From CAZGMJ01 sp964526785 (GTDB lineage: Bacteria; Planctomycetota; Phycisphaerae; Sedimentisphaerales; Anaerobacaceae), in contig CAZGMJ010000002.1 in NCBI GenBank assembly GCA_964526785.1, positions 1-64,000 of the forward strand: a stretch of DNA of 64,000 nt. Direction: 5' to 3'. Positions 53,507 to 63,164 of this stretch are shown here, piece after piece. Position 1 is the first letter of the stretch. Each line of letters begins with the position of its first letter. The notes beneath the pieces are model-generated. The model was not told the origin of the DNA. It worked only from the letters and a program-made list of their open reading frames with translations, and did not search any database. A program made the translations under genes and the position numbers.

Positions 53507-54325
53507 TCACATGCCTCGCCATTTGCTTATTCGGCCGCTGCGCTCGTCTTTCTGTTCCGTTTCCTCTTTCTGGCTGGTCTTTTTCTTACCGAATGGTTTC
53601 TTGCACAGCAGCAGTTGCTCGACTGCTCCTGATCCCGCCATGACGGCAAATACGGTTGCATAGTGGGAACTTCTGGCTGAAATGGCCGTGACCGGAGTGC
53701 TGCCTTTGTAACACAGCAAGAGTACGATTCCTGCGAAAATGAGAGCTGTTCCCACCACTGAAAAGCCCACGGCGCATCCGAACCGAGGCAGAATCAGGCC
53801 GCCGACCAGGAAAACAACACCTGCCAGCGCCGCTGCAGCCCAATGTTGTATGGGAATGGCTGTCAAAGCCCGACGGGCGGCTTTTCCGATTTCCAAAACA
53901 TAACCTCCTATTATTTCAAGGCTTACGCTTGGATTGGATGCTGCCTGGCCAGCTGTGCCATGGTTTGACCTGGCTTGCCGTGCTGTGTTTGTACCGTCGA
54001 CCTGCGGTTTGGCCAGCACTGCCAATACGATGGCCGCGGCTACGATGCTCGCGAGCAAGGCGATGAACAATCGCTCGAGCAATACTGCCACAAGGCTTCC
54101 GACGGCGGTCAGTGCAGCGGTTACAATGAGGTCGCGTCCGATAACAAAAAATCCGCACGCTGCGCCTATTACTGCTCCCGCCGCTGCCAGCAATACTCTG
54201 CGCAGGCAGAGGCCCGCCAGCCACAGCAGGAGCCCTCCAATCACCATAGCTATTGCTGGAATAGCTATGATTACCGGACTTAACTCGCCGGCCGCCTGTT
54301 CGAATTCCTTAAGAATCTCCAGCAT
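53507..54325 (-). CDS. Polytopic membrane protein of unknown function with low-complexity linker
   Basis: A 272-residue protein from ATG 54325 (GAGG about 6 bases upstream; the frame is open 21 codons further). Hydrophobic segments are at about 18-37, 42-60, 65-84, 90-112, 165-185, 187-208 and 235-252, rich in Gly and Ala. A linker of about 40 polar residues splits two bundles, and the C-terminus is charged and Lys/Glu-rich. It may be related to the preceding gene's DUF4203-like family. No catalytic motif. Confidence 0.68.
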   Translation of the reverse strand: MLEILKEFEQAAGELSPVIIAIPAIAMVIGGLLLWLAGLCLRRVLLAAAGAVIGAACGFFVIGRDLIVTAALTAVGSLVAVLLERLFIALLASIVAAAIVLAVLAKPQVDGTNTARQARSNHGTAGQAASNPSVSLEIIGGYVLEIGKAARRALTAIPIQHWAAAALAGVVFLVGGLILPRFGCAVGFSVVGTALIFAGIVLLLCYKGSTPVTAISARSSHYATVFAVMAGSGAVEQLLLCKKPFGKKKTSQKEETEQKDERSGRISKWRGM

Positions 54326-54434
54326 AGAGCCTCTATAATGCGCGCTGCAGTATTCACCGCGCAGAAACTGTCCAAAGCCTTCAACCAATCTTTATCGGCG
54401 TCCAGCCCGCTTTTCCGTTAAGATCGCGAGCGTC

Positions 54435-55556
54435 ATGCGTGAATTCCAGAAAAGTGCGCTCGCTTTCTTCTGCCGTGCAGGGCAGAAGAGATCCAAATCA
54501 ATGAACGACTCCTCTGGTTCAGGGTTCAGCGAGGCGAGCAAATACCTGTTGCGTCTGGATCAGAAGAGCCCTATGATCAAACCTTTCTTTGCTCGTGGGG
54601 TTCTTGCAGAGGCATTCCTCGTGGATCAGAACAGCGACAAACATGCGATAGACATTACCGCCACAGCGGCGGCGCTGGGGACGCTCTTTTTCTGGTCGCT
54701 CGGGCCAATCTTCATCAAATACCTGGCCGGTTATCTGGATTCCTGGACGCAAAATCTGCTGCGCTACTCGGTAGCGTGCGTCTTCTGGCTGCCCTATCTG
54801 CTCTACTGCCATAAGACCGATCGGCTGGATCAGAGCGTATGGAAGAGGGCGATCCCACCTGCTGTGGCAAATACGACGATGCAGAGCTTTTGGGCGGCAG
54901 GCTTGTACTATGCGGGGCCCGCCTTCATGGTTCTGCTGACGAAAATGAATATTATCTGGATTGCCGGGTTCTCCATGATCTTGTTCCGCGAAGAGCGCTC
55001 ACTGATCAAGAGTTGGCAGTTCTGGCTCGGCCTGGCCCTGTGCCTGCTCGGGGTTTTCGGGGTCTTGTATTTCAAAGTCGATATCACCCAGGGCAGGACC
55101 TTGGTGGGCGTTGTGCTCGGCCTGATTACCGCCTTCATGTGGGGCTTGTACATGGTTTCGGCGCGGGCGGCGTTTCGGAACATCGATTCGGCCGCCGGTT
55201 TCTCCGTCGTCACTATCTACACCGTCATCGGCCTGTGCATTCTCGGCTTTGCATTCGGTAACGTTGGAAAGAGTCTGCAAATGGGCGCGCGCCAGTGGGG
55301 AGCGGTCGTGATTTCTTCAATTACAGCGATTGCCCTGGCTCATGCGCTCTATTATGCGTCTATGCGTCGGATCGGAGCAACGATTCCTGCATTGATCGTG
55401 CTGGTCCAGCCTTTTACGGTCCTTGCGATTTCGCACTTTGCTTTCGACGAGTCGATGAATCTGCTGCAGATACTCTCCGGTATCATACTGCTGCTCGGCG
55501 CCGGTCTGGCCATATGGGCTCAGCAACACCTTGGCCAGGATACGGACTCATCCTGA
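54435..55556 (+). CDS. DMT-superfamily transporter (EamA-type)
   Basis: A protein of up to 373 residues with ten hydrophobic segments arranged as two EamA repeats (about 85-215 and 225-360). Typical pieces are FFWSLGPIFIKYLAG, NIIWIAGFSMILFREER, GLITAFMWGLYMV and PALIVLVQPFTVLAISHFAF. Such carriers export or import small metabolites; the substrate is unknown. Starts at 54435 and 54501 both fit; neither has a clear binding site, and the first 80 residues are not membrane-like. Confidence 0.85.
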   Translation: MREFQKSALAFFCRAGQKRSKSMNDSSGSGFSEASKYLLRLDQKSPMIKPFFARGVLAEAFLVDQNSDKHAIDITATAAALGTLFFWSLGPIFIKYLAGYLDSWTQNLLRYSVACVFWLPYLLYCHKTDRLDQSVWKRAIPPAVANTTMQSFWAAGLYYAGPAFMVLLTKMNIIWIAGFSMILFREERSLIKSWQFWLGLALCLLGVFGVLYFKVDITQGRTLVGVVLGLITAFMWGLYMVSARAAFRNIDSAAGFSVVTIYTVIGLCILGFAFGNVGKSLQMGARQWGAVVISSITAIALAHALYYASMRRIGATIPALIVLVQPFTVLAISHFAFDESMNLLQILSGIILLLGAGLAIWAQQHLGQDTDSS

Positions 55557-55644
55557 AGCGAAGTGCCATCCTCCGATCGGGCGAACACAAAGCCGTTTCG
55601 AGACGTATGGCGCGCTGAATTTGCGTTTCATTATCCGCAATCCT

Positions 55645-55674
55645 TTACCAGTGAGTCTGCATCTATGGTATCAT
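55645..55674 (+). promoter_or_regulatory. Possible promoter for the DUF362 fusion gene
   Basis: TTACCA (4 of 6, 55645-55650) and TGG-TATCAT (extended -10, 55666-55674) are separated by 18 bases. They lie about 95 bases before the ATG at 55768, in the only gap upstream of this gene. Confidence 0.35.
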
Positions 55675-55767
55675 CGTGTAGAAGCAAATGCTGTTATTCG
55701 ATTAGCTTGCCCTCGGTTTACGCTGCGCCGATCTGCACTGTAGAAGTCGTCGGCTGGAGGTGTGATT

Positions 55768-58533
55768 ATGCGTTTTGAAAACGTCAGGAAGATGCTGCGC
55801 TTTTGCCCTCGTACGGGTAGATTTCTTGGTTTTAAACGTCAGTACCGATGGTTGGTTTGGCTGTTGCCGATTGTCGGGCTGGCAGCCCTGATCTGGTTCC
55901 TGGTTCGCGTCATTCCCAAACCATCACGTGCAACCTATCCCTGCCAGCGTGTTGCGGCACCGCTGGCGAGTGGGTTCATTGTGTGGATAGGCGGAATAGT
56001 GGGCTCCACCCTTGCCTATCGCCGAGCCCGCAGGCATATGCAACGGGCGCGGTATGCCGTTGCAGGTCTTTTGCTTGTCGTTTCCGTACTGACGATCTGG
56101 CTGTCGGTCAGTATAACGGGCATGACCGAAAGCCAGGCCGCGTTTGCGCCGAGTGATCCTGCAAACAGCCCTATCGGGGTGGGAAAGGGAATTCACCCCG
56201 GCCGGGTCGCCTGGGTGCACGATCCGGCAGCTACTAGCTGGGATGGAGCCAGCGGCAGTTGGTGGCAGGATGCAAATACCGATCAGGATGTGGTCAATCT
56301 GATGATGTCGCGTGCCGTCCGCGGTTTGACGGGTGAACCTACCGACGCCGACGCATGGGACGCGTTGTTCCGCCATTTCAATCAGACGCGAGGTCTGGGC
56401 AATGTCGGCTACCAGACGGGCGAGCGAATCGCCATCAAGATTAATATGAACCAGGACAGCGGTGGTAACTGGGGTTCCCGTCGCGGCATGCCCAGTCCAC
56501 AGGCCGTATATGCGCTGGTCGAGCAACTTACATATGAGGCCGGCGTGCCCGGGCAGGCCATCACGCTGTATGATGCTTCGCGTTTTATCGGCGATCCCAT
56601 ATACGATAAGATACGCGGCAGCAGTGATCCGGAGTTGCAGGCGGTGCGTTTTGTGGTCCGACCCGATTCTGCGCGCAGCGGCCGCAGCGGGGCGGTTAGA
56701 GACATGCAGAATACCGTACACTTTGCGCAATCGAACGTGCCGAACAACGGCACGACCAATCTGCCGCAGTGCGTTACCCAGGCCAAATACCTCGTCAATT
56801 TTGCGCTGCTCCGGGCTCACAGCCTTTACGGTGTTACCGTGACCGCAAAGAACCATTTCGGCTCGGTGTATTCGCCCTCGAGGAACCAGTGGACGCCGGC
56901 GCCTTTACACGACCACGGAGACCGGAATCGGCCGATGTATTCATACAACTGCCTGGTCGATCTCATTGGGCACGAACACCTCGGCGGCAAGACCCTGCTC
57001 TACCTGATCGACGGACTGTACTCTGCCAGGAACCAGGGAAGCGATGTCATCAAGTTCGAGAGCTTCGGCAATGATTGGTGCTCGAGCCTCTTTGCTTCGC
57101 AGGACCCGGTGGCCATCGACTCGGTAGCGCTGGACTTTCTACGTAACGAGCCCCGGGCCACAGATGTCACCGGCAGCGTGGACAATTATCTGCACGAAGC
57201 GGCTATGGCGCACAATCCGCCATCCGGCAGTTTCTACGATCCGGAAGGGGACGGCACACGTTTGGAATCCCTTGGCGTGCACGAGCATTGGAACAATGCT
57301 GCAGACAAGCAGTACTCGCGCAATCTCGGCACAGGTGAGGGGATCGAGTTGTTCCGGCCGTCCATGGCGACGGAAGACGGGCCCATTCACAACGTCACTC
57401 AGAGCACGCGATATGAGATGATTCAGCACGCAATGGCGGACGCGGAACAGGGTGATGAAATTGTCGTTCCGACTGGCACATGGTATGAGAGCATCGATTT
57501 CGGCGGGAAGTCTATTACCATACGTTCTACCGATCCCGATGATCCGCAGATCGTCCGAACTACGGTTATTTCCGGAGACACGTACGGGGTGCGCTTCGGT
57601 CCGGGCCACGATGGTTCCTCTGTGCTGACGGGCCTGACGATAACTGCAGCAGATACAGGCATTCACTGCACGGCTTCTTCGCCGACCATCGTTGCCTGCA
57701 ATGTCGTGGCCAACGACGGGTCCGGCGTTGAGCTATATCAGGAGAGCAGACCGGTTTTCGAGCGGTGCGAGATCGCAGGAAACAAGGGGTGTGGCATCGA
57801 GATGTTTCTCATGCTTCGGTTCAGAGAGACTGTCTACAACTATCCGCTTCTGAGAAACTGCATCGTCGCCGGCAATCTGCAGCACGGTCTTCTGGGTGGC
57901 AAGCCCGAAATCGCGAACTGTACCATCGTCCAGAACGGCGGTTGGGGCGTGCATCCCGAGACGGCGATTATCACTAACACCATAGCATTTTTCAACGAAC
58001 TCGGGCAGATATCCGCTGCCGAAGCGACCGTTGCGTACAGTGATATTGAAGGCGGGTTTACCGGACAGACCAATTTCAGTGAGGATCCATGCTTTGCCGC
58101 CCTCGGCCACTGGGATGACAACTCCACGCCTTCGAGCCTCGGCGACGATTTCTGGGTACGCGGCGATTATCATCTGCTTTCGCAGGCCGGCCGTTGGGAA
58201 GCAGCAGAGCAGTCGTGGATGAAAAATGCAGTTACCAGTTGCTGCGTTGACGCGGGCGATCCGGCTACCAGGTGGATGGACGAGTTGTGGCCGCACGGCC
58301 AGCGTGTAAACGTGGGCGCTTATGGAGGTACATGCCAGGCCGCCATGTCGTTATTGCCGGCCGGCTGCAAAGCCGACTTGAATTGTGATCAGCTTGTGAA
58401 TATGGACGATGTGCGAATGCTCGCAGCCAAGTGGTTGATTGAGGAAGATCTGCTCGCTGAAGATGTTAATCGCGATGGCGCAGTTGCCTTCGACGACTTC
58501 GCCGAACTGGCCGAATTCTGGCTGGGGCCCTGA
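55768..58533 (+). CDS. DUF362-domain protein fused to parallel beta-helix and dockerin-like repeats
   Basis: A 921-residue protein. The ATG at 55768 has GGAGG 7 bases upstream. Three hydrophobic segments (about 25-48, 65-85, 98-120) come before a DUF362-like domain (about 140-500; IAIKINMNQDSGG, QAVYALVEQL, ASQDPVAIDSVALDFL). A right-handed beta-helix follows (about 540-760; TYGVRFGPGHDGSSVLTGL, NCIVAGNLQHGLLGG). The end holds two dockerin-like calcium loops, DLNCDQLVNMDD and DVNRDGAVAFDD. DUF362 proteins are of unknown function, some with Fe-S centres. It looks anchored by the N-terminus with the rest outside. Combination unusual. Confidence 0.78.
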   Translation: MRFENVRKMLRFCPRTGRFLGFKRQYRWLVWLLPIVGLAALIWFLVRVIPKPSRATYPCQRVAAPLASGFIVWIGGIVGSTLAYRRARRHMQRARYAVAGLLLVVSVLTIWLSVSITGMTESQAAFAPSDPANSPIGVGKGIHPGRVAWVHDPAATSWDGASGSWWQDANTDQDVVNLMMSRAVRGLTGEPTDADAWDALFRHFNQTRGLGNVGYQTGERIAIKINMNQDSGGNWGSRRGMPSPQAVYALVEQLTYEAGVPGQAITLYDASRFIGDPIYDKIRGSSDPELQAVRFVVRPDSARSGRSGAVRDMQNTVHFAQSNVPNNGTTNLPQCVTQAKYLVNFALLRAHSLYGVTVTAKNHFGSVYSPSRNQWTPAPLHDHGDRNRPMYSYNCLVDLIGHEHLGGKTLLYLIDGLYSARNQGSDVIKFESFGNDWCSSLFASQDPVAIDSVALDFLRNEPRATDVTGSVDNYLHEAAMAHNPPSGSFYDPEGDGTRLESLGVHEHWNNAADKQYSRNLGTGEGIELFRPSMATEDGPIHNVTQSTRYEMIQHAMADAEQGDEIVVPTGTWYESIDFGGKSITIRSTDPDDPQIVRTTVISGDTYGVRFGPGHDGSSVLTGLTITAADTGIHCTASSPTIVACNVVANDGSGVELYQESRPVFERCEIAGNKGCGIEMFLMLRFRETVYNYPLLRNCIVAGNLQHGLLGGKPEIANCTIVQNGGWGVHPETAIITNTIAFFNELGQISAAEATVAYSDIEGGFTGQTNFSEDPCFAALGHWDDNSTPSSLGDDFWVRGDYHLLSQAGRWEAAEQSWMKNAVTSCCVDAGDPATRWMDELWPHGQRVNVGAYGGTCQAAMSLLPAGCKADLNCDQLVNMDDVRMLAAKWLIEEDLLAEDVNRDGAVAFDDFAELAEFWLGP

Positions 58534-58550
58534 CTGTGCATTTGCTGTAA

Positions 58551-58585
58551 AGGCTGAGCGATTTGCGGCAGCCTATTTCTTCCGG
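58551..58585 (+). terminator. Possible terminator at the convergent end of two large genes
   Basis: AGGCTG (58551-58556) and CAGCCT (58569-58574) form a 6-bp stem with a 12-base loop, followed by ATTTCTT. It ends the plus-strand gene 18 bases past its stop and overlaps the stop codon of the convergent minus-strand gene. Stem short; moderate support. Confidence 0.45.
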
Positions 58586-61500
58586 AGTTTCACCATTACA
58601 GCATTCTTGTCAGCTTCCCGCGGCTTGGCGAAGTCTACCTTCCTCAGTTCAGTATACAACTGTGCGGATTCATAGCCTGCACACTCGACGTGGAGCGTAC
58701 ATGGGCCGACCGGCCCGACGAACGAGTGGTTGTTGCCCACGCTCATTATCGGCTCGATTCGTTCGTCGCCGTTATCCAGCCATGCTTTGGAGTTCGTCAG
58801 AGGAAAACCATCGTTGCCGATAACCTGTACCGCCAGCGGGCCGAGTTTTATGTTCAACCATTGGGAGGTGTCGATATCGAGCGTCTTGACTTCGCCGTCG
58901 GCCAGATCGAACGTGGTCAGCGGTGCGCTGCCTTCTGTGAAGGTGCTGCCAATGGAGTACGTTCCGGCCGGGAGGTTCTCTACAACATATGTGCTACCGT
59001 CACCTGGATAAATAAATGCATTGATGCTGTCGTCCGCGTTTCGCAGTATCAAGGTTTGCTGTGCATCGGTCGGGAACTGACCCGTCAGCACAGAGCCGCC
59101 CGATGGGACCTCTATAGTCACATCGACTTGTGTTGCCCCGTCCTCTATGACGACAGGCTTTCGTATTCGTATTCCTTCCGACGTTACAACAGTGGCCGTA
59201 TGCAGGCCCGGCCTGGCGTTTCTCACGATCCACGGCCCGCCCGCTTCTGTCGGCCTTTCCATATCGCCCACATTACTACCCCAATACCGCGTCCCTTCGT
59301 GCAGAACAACGGACGCCGGTTTGAAATCCGCGGCGGGATCAGCGGTTTGGATATGTATTCGCACACGAATTTGTTCCTTGGGAATCGTGCCGAGGTTGAT
59401 GGTTTCGCCAGTCGTTTCGATCTGAGCTGCTTTGACCCATTTGTTGCGCTCGTCGGGCAGTTCGTAGTAGATGCCGTACGTTCCCGCCGGCACGCCCGCG
59501 AAGCGGAAGACTCCCTGAATGTCCGTCCGTGCATAGCACTGAAACAGGCCGGAGTGCCGGGATGCCGGGTCGGACAGCGTCATCCTTACGTTGGCCAGTG
59601 GTTTGCCGCCGACGACCAGTTGTCCATCGACAAAAGGCAGGCCGCCAAAATCAACCTGCAACGTCCGGCCGTCTTGCGGGACCACTGTTCGTTGCGCTAC
59701 GCCCAGTGTGGTATAGGCATTGGCTCTGCGTATATAGCACATTTGCTCGGGTAGATTATCCACGTGGTAGAAACCGTTGGCGTCTGTCACTGCGGTTGCG
59801 AAGCGACCGGCTTCTTCGTCGCCGCTGCCGCCATAGCCGCTGTCGTCCTGGAACAATAATGTGACCGTCGGTTCGGCCTTGCCCTGTGGATCGAAGACAT
59901 AGCCCTCAATACTGCCGCCCTTGGTCAACACGACATCAACGTTCTTTGTAACTCTGCCTTCATGAACAGATATGGCGCCACGGGTTGCGAAGCAATACCC
60001 GGCTTGTGTCACCTTAATAGACTCGACACCGGAGGCAATGTTGCTCAGCAAGTATGTCCCGTCAGCCTGCGTTTGCACGGAACCTTCGCTTGAGGCAAAC
60101 ACCCGTTTGGTTCTCGGCATTGTTCCCGACGCCCGCGAGAGGGCAGTCACAGTAGCGCCGGCCACTGGTTCACCCTGTACGTTTATGACGCGCCCCGAGA
60201 TCGACCCACCGCGGGTCACAGCTACGGTCACGGGCCGGCTCTCATCCGTGTTCATTTCTTCGCTCCAGAGCCATGCATATCCTTCAGCCGCAATTTGTAC
60301 CTGATATACGCCCGGCCCCACCGTCTCGATGTTGAAGGCGCCTTCTTCATTGGCGAATTGAGTCCATCGGTCGGCCTGCACGTAGTTGCCTCCGCGCAAG
60401 GTCCTGAGTTTTCTCACCCGCGCCCGAAATCGCGTGATTGGCTGTTCGGTGTCTGCTCGGACAACGAATCCCTGAAGTACCGGTTTGGCATCCTTGTTGT
60501 AGACGATCTCGACCTCCAGGCCGGAACTCGGAGCTTCGATGTTCTCTATTTTCTTCTCGACGATATCCTGGCCGGAGAAATGGAGCGTATATACGCCGGG
60601 TTCCAGAGAGTCGATCTCAAATTCGTCGGAGCCATTGCGGATACTCGCCGATTGATTGTCGCCGGCAGCCGAATAGGCATCTATGGTGATATAGGACGGT
60701 TTCTTGTTTCCCACGTAGACAATCCGGCCGCTGATTGAAACCAGCGAACCGGGCGAGTTACGGGGAACGCGCGCGTAGATCAGTTCTTCCTGCGTCGGCC
60801 ACCGCATCTGAGCAATCGGGAATGACGTCCCACCCCCGTTGCCTCTGGGGATGTGTATGTGAAGGCTGTATTGCCCAGGTACGACGTGCGGTAACGTGAA
60901 TAGTCCGTTTGGATCGATTTCCATGATAGGCGGATAGTAGTTGCTGTGCCACCAACTGGGGTGCGCACTGATGCTCAGACCGTGGGCGGGCACGCCGTCG
61001 GCGTATTCGCAGTAACCGTGCACCTCAACGCCTTTGCGCAACACGACTTGTGCCGTTTCAATCACATCCGGGTCATTCAACGTTTTGACCATATGCCCGG
61101 CCGCGTAGTCCCACACCTTCTGGCGGTATCTCCGGCCGTGGCGCTCAACGTATGGACCTTCGGTGGTATGCGTGACAGTCAGCAACAGCGGATCGTCTGA
61201 GGGGGCGAACCCTCCGATCAGCAGATTCCCGTTCTCATCTGTCCCCCGGCGCCGCGTCGCATATCCGGCTTCTCTCCCGTGCTCATCCGCCAGCGAACTG
61301 ACTCGCACCTCGGCATCTTCAATTGGCTTACCCTGCTCATCCACCACCGTCACTTCGATCTGGCACGCCCTGTCAAGCTCGAAGTTTCGCACGGTTTGCG
61401 CGTCCTTCCGCAGGCTTACGACCGGCTGTTTGCGGTAGTCGGTCAGACCTATATAGTCAACGGATTTGATCTTCACTCTGTAGTTGCCGTCCTCACTGAT

Positions 61501-62424
61501 CTCGTCGAAATGGTAAAAGCCATTTGCATCTGTCTGATCGCTGTATATGCGTCGTATGTAAATCTCTACGTCCGCATCGGTTACAGGATCGCCCGTCAGC
61601 GCATCGGTTACGTAGCCGCAGAGGACGTAGTTCGGCTCGGCCGGTGCCGGCGAAACTGCAAGCTGCTTTGTAGCATCCTTTTGGACCGCGGCTTCATTAG
61701 GCTCTACCTGTGGCGAGGCAGACTGTGCGTCAGCGAGCCTGGCGTGAATCTGATCGATCGCTCTGGCGAACGGATTCGCTTCCGCATCGCCATCCCATCG
61801 ATCAACATACGCTGCCAGGGCTTCGGCGGCCTTTGCATCTCCTATCCGGCCGAGGTATCCGGCCGCCAGGATCTTCGCCTCCCACTGCCCCGTTTTCAGC
61901 ATCTCGATCAGGCCGTCCGCATCGCCGGCAGCAAACATCTGTTCGATTTGGCGCATTTGCCTGTCGATATCCGATTCGACCGGCATGTTTGGCATTTTCT
62001 GTTCGAAGGGCGTGCGTTCATCTTTGGCAATCGATTTCTGTTCGACAACACCGGGCTGATTGTCGGTCAGCATCTCAACTGCAACAAGTGCGCCGATAAC
62101 CAAGACCGCAGCCGCAGCCGCCAGCGCAGCGCCAAGGGCGATGCGGCTGCGCCACCAGGCCGGCCGCACCATCCCCCCTGTCAGTTTCTGGTGTTGTATC
62201 CGGCTGAGCATCTCCTGTTCCAACTGCCGGCCTCTCTGCTTGAGCACGTCGAACGTTGAGCGAATCATATCTTCCTCTGCCCGCATTGCCTCGTATAAGC
62301 TATGGCAATCCGCACAACTTTCCATATGCCGTTCCAATGGCTCGGCTGCAGCCGCTTCCAGCCCGCCCATTGCCAGGGCCGCAATTTCTTCACGTATATT
62401 GTGGCATCTCATATCGTCGCTCAT
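58573..62424 (-). CDS. Zinc anti-sigma factor fused to about ten carboxypeptidase-regulatory-like repeats
   Basis: A 1283-residue protein. The N-terminus has a ZAS motif H33-x3-C37-x2-C40, one membrane segment at about 95-118, and a HEAT-like pair of helices at about 163-230. From about 266 to the end there are about ten to eleven beta-sandwich repeats of the CarboxypepD_reg type, each reading like 'GxVxDxxGxPVxxAxV' then 'TDxxGxYxFxxLxPGxYxL' (for example GSISGRVINVQGEPVAGATV; DANGFYHVDNLP). The start overlaps the sigma gene's stop as ATGA, so it is the likely cognate anti-sigma. The repeats should form a long extracytoplasmic rod. Function unknown. Confidence 0.82.
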   Translation of the reverse strand: MSDDMRCHNIREEIAALAMGGLEAAAAEPLERHMESCADCHSLYEAMRAEEDMIRSTFDVLKQRGRQLEQEMLSRIQHQKLTGGMVRPAWWRSRIALGAALAAAAAVLVIGALVAVEMLTDNQPGVVEQKSIAKDERTPFEQKMPNMPVESDIDRQMRQIEQMFAAGDADGLIEMLKTGQWEAKILAAGYLGRIGDAKAAEALAAYVDRWDGDAEANPFARAIDQIHARLADAQSASPQVEPNEAAVQKDATKQLAVSPAPAEPNYVLCGYVTDALTGDPVTDADVEIYIRRIYSDQTDANGFYHFDEISEDGNYRVKIKSVDYIGLTDYRKQPVVSLRKDAQTVRNFELDRACQIEVTVVDEQGKPIEDAEVRVSSLADEHGREAGYATRRRGTDENGNLLIGGFAPSDDPLLLTVTHTTEGPYVERHGRRYRQKVWDYAAGHMVKTLNDPDVIETAQVVLRKGVEVHGYCEYADGVPAHGLSISAHPSWWHSNYYPPIMEIDPNGLFTLPHVVPGQYSLHIHIPRGNGGGTSFPIAQMRWPTQEELIYARVPRNSPGSLVSISGRIVYVGNKKPSYITIDAYSAAGDNQSASIRNGSDEFEIDSLEPGVYTLHFSGQDIVEKKIENIEAPSSGLEVEIVYNKDAKPVLQGFVVRADTEQPITRFRARVRKLRTLRGGNYVQADRWTQFANEEGAFNIETVGPGVYQVQIAAEGYAWLWSEEMNTDESRPVTVAVTRGGSISGRVINVQGEPVAGATVTALSRASGTMPRTKRVFASSEGSVQTQADGTYLLSNIASGVESIKVTQAGYCFATRGAISVHEGRVTKNVDVVLTKGGSIEGYVFDPQGKAEPTVTLLFQDDSGYGGSGDEEAGRFATAVTDANGFYHVDNLPEQMCYIRRANAYTTLGVAQRTVVPQDGRTLQVDFGGLPFVDGQLVVGGKPLANVRMTLSDPASRHSGLFQCYARTDIQGVFRFAGVPAGTYGIYYELPDERNKWVKAAQIETTGETINLGTIPKEQIRVRIHIQTADPAADFKPASVVLHEGTRYWGSNVGDMERPTEAGGPWIVRNARPGLHTATVVTSEGIRIRKPVVIEDGATQVDVTIEVPSGGSVLTGQFPTDAQQTLILRNADDSINAFIYPGDGSTYVVENLPAGTYSIGSTFTEGSAPLTTFDLADGEVKTLDIDTSQWLNIKLGPLAVQVIGNDGFPLTNSKAWLDNGDERIEPIMSVGNNHSFVGPVGPCTLHVECAGYESAQLYTELRKVDFAKPREADKNAVMVKLRKK

Positions 62425-62951
62425 TTGGAATCCTCCGCGAGAAGTTCGTGCAATCGCAGGCGAGCACGCGACAAGCGACTCCGTACGGCGCTTTCGCTGA
62501 TCCCCAGATTTCTCGCTACCGTTGCCGAACTTCGCCCGTTGATGTAATACAGCATAATCGGCTCGCGAAAAGTCTCCGGCAGTTGCGAAATTGCCCTGTA
62601 CAAACGTTCGGTTCGCTTGGGATCATCGCTTTGAGCAGGGGCCGCAATACTGTCCGGCAGTTGCTCTTCCGGCACACTCCTGCGGTAATAGTCGATACAG
62701 GTGCGCCTGGCGATCTGCATCAGCCACGCTCGCGCGCTGCGGCGGTTCCGCAGCGTATGGAACTTTCTGAGCGCCTTTACGAATACTTCCTGCATCAGGT
62801 CCTCGCCGTCGTGGATAGTTCTTGTGTGCGCCAGGCAGAGTCCGAGAACGGCCGAAGCGTACTGATGAACGAGCGATTCCGGCGTGAGTGTGTCTGGGCC
62901 GGAGCTTGCAGTCGCTGCTTCATAGCTGTTCTGTTGCTCGGTTTCGTTCAA
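62421..62951 (-). CDS. ECF-type RNA polymerase sigma factor
   Basis: A 176-residue ECF sigma factor. Region 2 has GLCLAHTRTIHDGEDLMQEVFVKALRKF in pieces and ARAWLMQIARRTCIDYYRR. Region 4 has LPETFREPIMLYYINGRSS with the helix-turn-helix ATVARNLGISESAVRSRLSRAR. The start is taken as the TTG at 62951, with AAAGGAG 7 bases upstream; a GTG seven codons earlier lacks such a site. It overlaps the anti-sigma/repeat gene by 4 bases. Confidence 0.88.
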   Translation of the reverse strand: MNETEQQNSYEAATASSGPDTLTPESLVHQYASAVLGLCLAHTRTIHDGEDLMQEVFVKALRKFHTLRNRRSARAWLMQIARRTCIDYYRRSVPEEQLPDSIAAPAQSDDPKRTERLYRAISQLPETFREPIMLYYINGRSSATVARNLGISESAVRSRLSRARLRLHELLAEDSK

Positions 62952-63164
62952 CCGACATCTCCTTTCATCCACAAAGACGCGGATGCCTCAGCATTGTCCC
63001 AACAATTGCAAATAATCCCGCGTAAATTCTACCGCCGGTGTCGATGGTTGCAAAGGAGCCTGGCCTGCCGAGGGGCTGGCGGCGATGGCGTTCGGGTGTG
63101 GAAAATACAGCAATGGGCCGGTCTCGCGTTTTTTGAGCAAAGAGCTTCTGGCTGTCCGGCACCG

